A program made the position numbers and the translations under genes. From positions 1 through 25,623 of the forward strand of contig CAYPCV010000210.1 in NCBI GenBank assembly GCA_964409295.1: a stretch of 25,623 nucleotides of DNA, written 5' to 3'. This DNA comes from UBA1140 sp964409295. GTDB lineage: Bacteria; Campylobacterota; Campylobacteria; Campylobacterales; Sulfurovaceae. The notes under the pieces were generated by a model. The model searched no databases, had not been told where the DNA came from, and worked only from the letters and a program-made list of their open reading frames with translations. This document shows positions 15,718 to 22,669 of the stretch, in pieces (within the stretch, counting starts at the first letter, position 1; every line of letters begins with the position of its first letter).

Positions 15718-18558
15718 ATGAAGCATCTTTTTATTCTACTTATCCTAATAAGCTCAATACTCTCTTCAAACCCTATTAACAATGCATATTCATGGATTAG
15801 CCAAGAATATAAAGATTTTAGAACCTATCCAAGAGTAAGTAAAGCACAAAATCTCTTAAAAGAGAAGAAAAATCAAGAAGCTAAAAGATTATTGAAAAAA
15901 TCACTAGAGATTGATAATAACAACCAAAATGCTATAAATCTTCTACTTAAAATTTGTATTCAAGAAAATGATAAGAGTTGTATCCAAAAATACTCTGAAA
16001 AAGCCAAAGGGGTAGGATTAGGATATTTCTATAAAGAGCAAGCTGAAGAAGAGAAAAAAAATAAAAACTATATAAAGGCAATAAATTTTTCAAAAAAAGC
16101 CTTAGAACATCAATTAAAAGAGAAAGATAGCTATTTCGTAAAGCAGATTTTATTTGAATCGTATCTAAAATTACACCAATATCATGATGCAGATAAACTT
16201 ATAAACAGAACAGATACCACCATCTATAAACTATTTCAGTGGTCAAAAGTGAGCGATAATCTTGGCGAAACAAACTATGCCTATAGTTTAGCAAAAGAGC
16301 TACCCAATAAAGTAGAATACATCCAATGGAGAATAGCTCTTCTATTAAAAGATAAGCAGTATACCCAAGCTTCTAAACAACTGGAAATACTCAATAAAAT
16401 CGACCCAAGTGAAGAGAATAAAAAACAACTCTTATATCTCTATACCTTAACAGGGCAAGATGAGCGTATTGTCAAAAATTATCAAAAAAAGTTATCAAAG
16501 GGCTGTGACAAATATGCCTTAGAATTTCTATTAAATCATTATAAAAATAATCGTTCTAAAAAAAGAGCTTTACTTGAAAAACACTATCCTTATAACTGTT
16601 TAAATCAAAAAAGAAAGAGTCAACTCTCTTTGCTACTAATAGAATCTTTAAAACGAAGTAAACCCAAAAAAGCAAAACGAATTGCCAGAGAGTTGAGTAC
16701 AAAAGTTAATGATTCCAAAACATTAATTCATCTCTACCAAAGCTCAGGAGAAAATAATAAACTCACTCAGTTATATAAGGATGAGTTAAAAAAGGGATGT
16801 AATAAAGAAGCTCTCTATTTTCTTTTAGAAAAATATAAACATCAGCCTAAACAAAAAAGAAGAATCTTAGAGAAAGCTTATCCTTATGATTGTCTACCTG
16901 CTGATAAACAATCCACTCTCTCATTAGAGCTTATTACTCTTTTAGAGAAAAAAGATTTAAAAAAAACAAAATTAATTTTAAGCCACTTAAATAAAGATGA
17001 ACTCCAAACAAAAAGTACTCTTTATCTTTCAAATTTAGAAAGTAGCTTAGGACATTATGATAAGTCCATAGAGTACGCTACTGCTTATTTACAAAAACAC
17101 CCAAATAACATAGAAGCAATAAAAAACATTGGCTACTCCTATTTTAAACTGGGAAAGAAAAATTCAGCAGTGCATTATCTTATGCAAGCATCAAAACTAA
17201 ACCCAAATGACTATGAACTGCTAAAAAATATTGGTTATTTATGTATAGACCTAGAACGCTACGATACAGCCAGTTACTATTGGAGTCTCTATCTTACAAA
17301 ACAGACCGATACAAAAATACAACTTGAACTTGCATCTCTCTATTACCAGCATTTAAATAAAAGCAAAGAAGCAAAAAAAGTACTCAAAACATATGAGAAA
17401 TCAACAAAAAATTACACATCAAAATATTATCTTCTTAAAGCAAAACTCTCTCATAAAGCCCAAAATTGTAAAGCTAGTTTAAATTATTATGCAAAAGCAT
17501 TAAAGATAAAAAAGAGTAAACAAGTACGTTATGAACAGATTCATCTATTAAAACTTTGTAAACAGGAATCCAAGGCATTAAAACTTATGCAGGCATTTGT
17601 CAATGACTACCCCAATAACTTACAGTATCAAAAAGAGTTGGCATACATGTATGAAAAAGATAAACACTACAGTAAAGCCATTGTTAGTTTTACAAAAATA
17701 AAAAATCAAGAACCAAACAATGTAGACAACCATATAGCCTTAGCCTATAATTATAAAAAAAATGGTCAAAAAGAGAAAGCTATTGATGCCTTCAAAGAGG
17801 CAATAAATCGAAGTAAAAATATGAATCAACAACAGCGACAAAGCATTAAACGTGAAATTACAAATGCTTCTAAACAATTTCATTTTTACTTGGCACAATC
17901 AGCACGATTAAACTCCTATAAACAAGGGGGGAATTTCTCTCCTGTGAATAGTGCCTCGTATAATGGTTTTGGAAGCATGCAACTCTCTTATCAACCAACC
18001 TTTTTACCAAAACGTACCACACTCTACGCGAACATTATTCATGGTCATAAAAATGTAAAAAATAGTTTTCAACCAAGTGTTGGAATACGCTATAAACCAT
18101 TAAAAAATAAAGAAGTTTACCTATCAGCTGAACAACTTATTAAAGGAGGAAAAGAGTCACGAAAAGATACTCTATTACGGGCATCTTTAGGTATTACAAG
18201 TCAACCACAATCTATGACTCATGAAAATCTTTACCTAGAAGGTGCTTACTTTACCAAAGCCGATGCAAGCATTCTTTATGGAAATTATGAGTTTGGAAAA
18301 GTCTATAAACAAAGCCAAAATATAAATATTATTCCCTATATAACAACAGGAGCAAGCTATAACAATGATAATGCTCTAAAAAAATCTGTAACAAAAATGG
18401 ATATAGGAGTAGGTGTTGCTGTCGATATTTTATCCGATGAAAGCGACTATGAGATAGGAAAGTATAGAAACAAATTAAAACTTGAAGCGAGACAGAAATA
18501 TGCAGGAAATAGTAATGACAAGCAAGCCTTACGTTTACAGTGGGAATTCTTTTATTAA
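15718..18558 (+). CDS. NfrA-like TPR and outer-membrane beta-barrel polysaccharide exporter
   Basis: A 946-residue exported protein; signal peptide about 1-17. Residues about 40-710 are tetratricopeptide repeats. They include a longer internal duplication: 262-311 and 360-410 share GC.K.AL.FLL..YK, then YPY.CL and LSL.LI. Canonical TPRs (PNNIEAIKNIGYSYFKLG, PNDYELLKNIGYLCIDL) follow at about 460-530. From about 715 to the end the sequence alternates as in an outer-membrane beta-barrel and finishes with LRLQWEFFY, a C-terminal aromatic as recognised by BAM. This is the layout of NfrA (and of PgaA): a periplasmic scaffold plus outer-membrane pore for glycan export. It lies two bases after the NfrB-like gene and overlaps the next gene by 44 bases. 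Family assignment rests mainly on context and architecture. Confidence 0.82.
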   Translation: MKHLFILLILISSILSSNPINNAYSWISQEYKDFRTYPRVSKAQNLLKEKKNQEAKRLLKKSLEIDNNNQNAINLLLKICIQENDKSCIQKYSEKAKGVGLGYFYKEQAEEEKKNKNYIKAINFSKKALEHQLKEKDSYFVKQILFESYLKLHQYHDADKLINRTDTTIYKLFQWSKVSDNLGETNYAYSLAKELPNKVEYIQWRIALLLKDKQYTQASKQLEILNKIDPSEENKKQLLYLYTLTGQDERIVKNYQKKLSKGCDKYALEFLLNHYKNNRSKKRALLEKHYPYNCLNQKRKSQLSLLLIESLKRSKPKKAKRIARELSTKVNDSKTLIHLYQSSGENNKLTQLYKDELKKGCNKEALYFLLEKYKHQPKQKRRILEKAYPYDCLPADKQSTLSLELITLLEKKDLKKTKLILSHLNKDELQTKSTLYLSNLESSLGHYDKSIEYATAYLQKHPNNIEAIKNIGYSYFKLGKKNSAVHYLMQASKLNPNDYELLKNIGYLCIDLERYDTASYYWSLYLTKQTDTKIQLELASLYYQHLNKSKEAKKVLKTYEKSTKNYTSKYYLLKAKLSHKAQNCKASLNYYAKALKIKKSKQVRYEQIHLLKLCKQESKALKLMQAFVNDYPNNLQYQKELAYMYEKDKHYSKAIVSFTKIKNQEPNNVDNHIALAYNYKKNGQKEKAIDAFKEAINRSKNMNQQQRQSIKREITNASKQFHFYLAQSARLNSYKQGGNFSPVNSASYNGFGSMQLSYQPTFLPKRTTLYANIIHGHKNVKNSFQPSVGIRYKPLKNKEVYLSAEQLIKGGKESRKDTLLRASLGITSQPQSMTHENLYLEGAYFTKADASILYGNYEFGKVYKQSQNINIIPYITTGASYNNDNALKKSVTKMDIGVGVAVDILSDESDYEIGKYRNKLKLEARQKYAGNSNDKQALRLQWEFFY

Positions 18559-19501
18559 AAAGTATCAATATCTTTGGATATTGATACTTATACTACTCTC
18601 TACCATTATATATAAAAATATTAAGAGCAAACATGACAAAATGCTTTGTAAGCAAAGACCTATTACCTCAATTTTTTATCAACCTCTGCTGAAAGACTCT
18701 ATGGATTGGGAAAGCAATTTAAAAAAACTAAAACAAGCAGGTATCAAAACACTTATTTTACAATGGAGCAAATTTGGGGTTGTAGATTTTATGAAAGAGG
18801 AGAAATGGTTAAGAACCATATTATCCTATGCTCAAAAATATAAAATAAAAGTTATTGTAGGACTCTATGGAGATGATAAATATTTTAAAATTTTAGAAAA
18901 TAGAGATACCGATATAGAAACCTATTTAAATAATTTACATCGTCAAAATATAGAACAAGCCAAAAAAATTTATACTGTAGCTAAAAGATACAGTTCGTTT
19001 AATGGGTATTATATTTATGATGAAATTGATGATACCAATTTTATAGAAAAAAATCGACAGAAGTATTTAAAAAAGTATCTAAAAGAAATAGCAGACTCTA
19101 TAGAAAAAATATCTCCACATCCACTATATCTATCAGGATACTTTTCAGAACAAACATCTCCTAGTAATTATGCTCATATGTTGTCAAAGTGTACAGAAAA
19201 AAGATACACCCTGCTCTTGCAAAGTGGCATCGGTGCTAAACTGGTTGATAATAATACAAGCAGTCTTTATATGCAAACCTTTAGCAAAGAGTTTAAAGGC
19301 AAATTTATACCAATAATAGAAGGATTTACAGTTAAAAAAACAAAGATTCAAGCTACTAATATATTAAGTTTACAAAGACAGATTAATTTAGTAAAAAAAT
19401 CTGCCAATACCTCAAGATTAAGTCTATTCTCTTTGAGGTATTTTTTGGACGAACAGTTATTTTCTGCTTATCTTTTGGAGTATTGTAAGACTAAGGAATA
19501 A
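18515..19501 (+). CDS. Membrane-anchored TIM-barrel protein (DUF4434-like, possible glycoside hydrolase)
   Basis: A 328-residue protein with a single N-terminal membrane helix (about 18-35, QYLWILILILLSTIIYKNI) and a periplasmic TIM-barrel-like domain from about 48. Barrel strands are recognisable: ITSIFYQPL, GIKTLILQWSKFG, IKVIVGLYGDD, FNGYYIYDEIDD and HPLYLSGYF. The acidic pair in YDEIDD is at the end of a strand, the usual place of glycosidase acids. This matches the DUF4434 style; I think E. coli YbcH, encoded after nfrB, may be similar, but this needs checking. The ATG at 18515 is preferred because AGGAAA lies just upstream; an earlier TTG at 18482 adds 11 residues. The start overlaps the NfrA-like gene, and the end overlaps wecB on the other strand by 11 bases. 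Confidence 0.75.
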   Translation: MTSKPYVYSGNSFIKKYQYLWILILILLSTIIYKNIKSKHDKMLCKQRPITSIFYQPLLKDSMDWESNLKKLKQAGIKTLILQWSKFGVVDFMKEEKWLRTILSYAQKYKIKVIVGLYGDDKYFKILENRDTDIETYLNNLHRQNIEQAKKIYTVAKRYSSFNGYYIYDEIDDTNFIEKNRQKYLKKYLKEIADSIEKISPHPLYLSGYFSEQTSPSNYAHMLSKCTEKRYTLLLQSGIGAKLVDNNTSSLYMQTFSKEFKGKFIPIIEGFTVKKTKIQATNILSLQRQINLVKKSANTSRLSLFSLRYFLDEQLFSAYLLEYCKTKE

Positions 19502-20636
19502 AAAACTCAACAATTCGTTGACAGGCATTTCCATCTCCATAAGGATTATGAGCTTTAGACATTTTACTATACGCTTCACTGTTGTCCAAAAGCTCTTGAG
19601 CCTCTTTTACAATAAGTGAAGAATCTACACCTACAAGTTTTACCGTTCCAGCTTCTAGTGCTTCTGGTCTTTCTGTTGTATCTCTCATAACCAGTACAGG
19701 CTTTCCTAATGATGGTGCTTCTTCTTGAACTCCACCACTATCTGTAATAATAAAGTACGATTTATCCATTAAATAGATAAATGATTCATACTGCATTGGG
19801 CTAATTAGGTAAATATTTTTCACATCAGAGAGCAGTTCATTTACAGGTTTTTGAACATTAGGATTCAGATGAACAGGATAGATAATATTTACATGAGGAT
19901 TATGTATAGCAATCTCTTTTAATCCTTTACAAATATTAATAAACCCTTGACCATGATTTTCACGTCGATGCCCTGTAACCAAAATAAATTTAGAATCGTC
20001 TAAAGAGAAATCTTTATCAGCTATCTCATCTTCGATGCCTTGAACTATTTTAGCTTTTAATTCTGTAGAGTTTTTAATCTTATCTAAGGCCAAATAGAGT
20101 GCATCAATAACTGTATTTCCCGTGACAATAATATTTTTAGAATCTTTATTCTCTTTTAATAGATTTTTTTCACTCGTTACGGTAGGAGCAAAATGATAAT
20201 TGGCTAAAACACCTGTTATTTGTCTATTTGCCTCTTCTGGCCACGGCGAATATATATCCCCTGTTCGTAAACCTGCCTCTACATGAGCTACTTTAATCTG
20301 ATTATAAAAAGAGGCTAAAGCTGTAGAGGATGTTGTTGTTGTATCTCCATGAACAAATACAACATCTGGGTTAAAATCACTAAGAACATTTCGCATTCCT
20401 AAAAGAACATGAGATGTAATATCGTATAAATCTTGCCCACCCTTCATGATATTTAAATCATAATCGGGTGTAATCTCAAACAAATCCAACACTTGGTCAA
20501 GCATCTCACGATGTTGAGCTGTTACACATACTTTCAAATCAAAATACGCTGACTCTTTCTCAAAGTATTTAACTAAAGGTGCCATCTTTATAGCCTCTGG
20601 TCGTGTACCAAAAACGATTAATATTTTTTTCTTCAT
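19491..20636 (-). CDS. wecB: UDP-N-acetylglucosamine 2-epimerase (non-hydrolysing)
   Basis: A 381-residue cytoplasmic enzyme of standard family length that interconverts UDP-GlcNAc and UDP-ManNAc. Hallmarks seen: FGTRPEAIKMAPL (9-21), HGDTTTT (96-102), HVEAGLRTGD (118-127), PEEANR (133-138), TGHRREN (221-227), TDSGGVQEEAP (298-308) and RDTTERPEAL (318-327). Key acidic and His positions appear intact. ManNAc is the sugar needed for the NfrA/NfrB glycan in E. coli, so this gene fits as the precursor supplier for the neighbouring glycosyltransferase. It lies convergent to that operon, overlapping its last gene by 11 bases. It is 69 bases downstream of the TPR membrane protein gene, with its own AAAGG site. 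Other uses of UDP-ManNAc (for example capsule) cannot be excluded. Confidence 0.95.
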   Translation of the reverse strand: MKKKILIVFGTRPEAIKMAPLVKYFEKESAYFDLKVCVTAQHREMLDQVLDLFEITPDYDLNIMKGGQDLYDITSHVLLGMRNVLSDFNPDVVFVHGDTTTTSSTALASFYNQIKVAHVEAGLRTGDIYSPWPEEANRQITGVLANYHFAPTVTSEKNLLKENKDSKNIIVTGNTVIDALYLALDKIKNSTELKAKIVQGIEDEIADKDFSLDDSKFILVTGHRRENHGQGFINICKGLKEIAIHNPHVNIIYPVHLNPNVQKPVNELLSDVKNIYLISPMQYESFIYLMDKSYFIITDSGGVQEEAPSLGKPVLVMRDTTERPEALEAGTVKLVGVDSSLIVKEAQELLDNSEAYSKMSKAHNPYGDGNACQRIVEFFIP

Positions 20637-20683
20637 CTCTTGCCTTTATAGTTTTATTCTATTCTATTTTGTTGAAATAATAC

Positions 20684-20705
20684 TCTCTTTAGGATATAAA
20701 AGAGA
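20684..20705 (-). terminator. Weak hairpin after the TPR membrane protein gene
   Basis: A 7-bp stem (TCTCTTT/AAAGAGA) with an 8-base loop lies directly after the stop codon. The tail is not a clean U run (AGTATTATTT on the minus strand), so it may be an attenuator or mRNA end-processing site rather than a full terminator. Confidence 0.3.
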
Positions 20706-22592
20706 TTAAAACTTTTTTAAAGAGTAAGCTTTTTTATAATAGTCTGAAGCTGTATGCATATTTTGTTCTAAAATTGCCAAATATGCCAAAGAGCGATAAC
20801 TTTCTGCCAATATATTTTTTGCCTTTTTTTTCTCTATTTTTTTTACTTTTTTTGCCAAAGAGATAGCTTCAAATAGTTTTATTTCTGCTTCCATAAAATT
20901 ATTCAAATATGCTATTTGAATAAATGACAGCATATTTAATGCCTCTGAAATTTGTAAATTATAGCTTAATGGTTTCTCCTTATTCATCTTCTTATAGTCT
21001 AAAATTACTCTTTTATACCTCTTTTCTGCTAACTCATAATTCCCTTTCTCTTTTTCTAAAAAAGCAAAACAGGCATGTATTTCAATCAATTTAGAACGAT
21101 AAAGCTTAGGATTTTTATGCACCATTTTTTTATAAATTCTTAAAGCATTCATATAGTAGTTTTTTGCCCGAGTAAATTTCTTATTTTTTATCTCAACCAT
21201 TGCTAAAGCACGAAAAGATAAAGCTTTATAAGAATTTTGTTTTAAAATACTTTGAGCAATATCAAAAGCATCACTATATGCTTTTGTTGCGAGACTCATT
21301 TTATTGAGTATAAGATAACTCTTTCCTAAGCTATTTAACGTTTTATAATAGAGCAAAGCAAACTTTTTAGGATTCTCTTTCGTCAATTTTTTATAAATAG
21401 TAGTTGCTTCTTTTCGTATTTCAAGAGAGACGGCATACTCCTTTTTATCATCAGCATAAAAGTTGGCAAGATAATTTAATGCCCAAGCAAGCTGACTCTT
21501 TTCTATTTTTCCATCTTTGGATTTTTTTCTAAATTCGACAAGTAGGCTTTTATAAACTATTTCTGCTTTTTTTAACGACTCTTTAGCTAATTTTGTTTGA
21601 TTTAAATCTTCATATATTTTTGCAAGTTTAGAATGTATAAGAGCATTTGTCAATCCATATTTTACAAACTCTTCTTTTTTCAATTCAGGGTTTAGCTCTA
21701 AAATTTTAGAGTAAGACTCTTCTGCTTTTTGCGTTTGAGCTATATTTTCATAAAGCTCCCCTTGATTTGCCAAGGTCTGTAATAGTTCATCTTTACTGCT
21801 TCTATTTAAGTCCAATGCTTTATTAAAACATTGCAATGCCAATGAAATATTTGCATCTTTAACAAAATTTTGAGCATAGAGATTTAACTCTTTTACCGTT
21901 GCATTAAAATCTTTACTCAAATTTCCATCTTTTGCTACAAAACGTATACCACTCTTTCCTTTGAAACTTTCAACCAAGTTTTTAGAACTGTACTTAGCTT
22001 TCTCTTCCTCAGATACCAATGAAGAGATAATCGAAGTTGTTATCTCCATCACTTTCATTGTAGCATCATCTATAGATTTATCTTGTTCTGAAAAACTCTC
22101 TTTAAACGCCTTTAATTTTTCTATATCTATCTCAACCTCTTCTATCACAGGGGTACTACTAGCAATTATTTTGGGAGAGGGTATAGAGCTTGAAAAAGAG
22201 ATTAAATTTTCTTCGTATAAAAACCAAATAAATCGACCAAATAAAGTAAATGCCAAAATGATAGCCAATATAATCCACATTGTTTTATTACTTTTTTTGC
22301 TTATTACTTTTGTCAAAAAAACAAAATCTGACTCATCATGAGATTCTTTTAGTACCTTTCGTGCTTTTTTTAACGCATCTTTCTCTTCATGCCTCAAAAT
22401 GACTATTGTCTTATTTGTTCCAATTTTGGCTTCAAAATCAAAACCATAAAGTTTATGTTGGTCTAAGACTTTCATCATATCCCATACATATTGGTTAACC
22501 TGTACACTAACACTATGAATATTAGCCCCATGCTTAAGCCCACCATGATAATTTACATCTGTTGGCTCATAGGTATTTGTTTTCTTTCTCAA
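20706..22592 (-). CDS. Single-pass membrane protein with a C-terminal TPR domain
   Basis: A 628-residue protein. Residues 1-102 form a soluble N-terminal domain of no recognised family (contains NYHGGLKHGANIHSVSVQV and FDFEAKIGTNKTIVILR). A single membrane helix follows (about 104-126, MWIILAIILAFTLFGRFIWFLY). A linker with Ser/Pro and acidic stretches leads to tetratricopeptide repeats from about 230 to the end (for example ALQCFNKALDLN, KAEESYSKILELNP, TKAYSDAFDIAQ and RAKNYYMNALRIYKK). By charge the N-domain is probably cytoplasmic and the TPRs periplasmic. The start is TTG at 22592, with AAGGA nine bases upstream; no better start fits the N-domain. It lies upstream of wecB on the same strand, so a scaffold role in glycan assembly is possible by context only. 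Confidence 0.78.
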   Translation of the reverse strand: MRKKTNTYEPTDVNYHGGLKHGANIHSVSVQVNQYVWDMMKVLDQHKLYGFDFEAKIGTNKTIVILRHEEKDALKKARKVLKESHDESDFVFLTKVISKKSNKTMWIILAIILAFTLFGRFIWFLYEENLISFSSSIPSPKIIASSTPVIEEVEIDIEKLKAFKESFSEQDKSIDDATMKVMEITTSIISSLVSEEEKAKYSSKNLVESFKGKSGIRFVAKDGNLSKDFNATVKELNLYAQNFVKDANISLALQCFNKALDLNRSSKDELLQTLANQGELYENIAQTQKAEESYSKILELNPELKKEEFVKYGLTNALIHSKLAKIYEDLNQTKLAKESLKKAEIVYKSLLVEFRKKSKDGKIEKSQLAWALNYLANFYADDKKEYAVSLEIRKEATTIYKKLTKENPKKFALLYYKTLNSLGKSYLILNKMSLATKAYSDAFDIAQSILKQNSYKALSFRALAMVEIKNKKFTRAKNYYMNALRIYKKMVHKNPKLYRSKLIEIHACFAFLEKEKGNYELAEKRYKRVILDYKKMNKEKPLSYNLQISEALNMLSFIQIAYLNNFMEAEIKLFEAISLAKKVKKIEKKKAKNILAESYRSLAYLAILEQNMHTASDYYKKAYSLKKF

Positions 22593-22642
22593 TGAAGTTT
22601 TTCCTTTATAAAACGAATAAGTAGGGAGAGGATTAAGTAGAT

Positions 22643-22665
22643 AAAAGAGGTTTTAAACCTCTTTT
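22643..22665 (-). terminator. Strong hairpin terminator after the Ig-repeat gene
   Basis: An 11-bp perfect stem (AAAAGAGGTTT and its reverse complement) around one central base, with a T-containing tail (CTTTTATCT on the minus strand and CTTTTTAGTTT on the plus strand). It begins five bases after the stop of the Ig-repeat gene and separates it from the TPR gene. In practice the inner A/T pairs form the loop. Confidence 0.8.
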
Positions 22666-22669
22666 TAGT

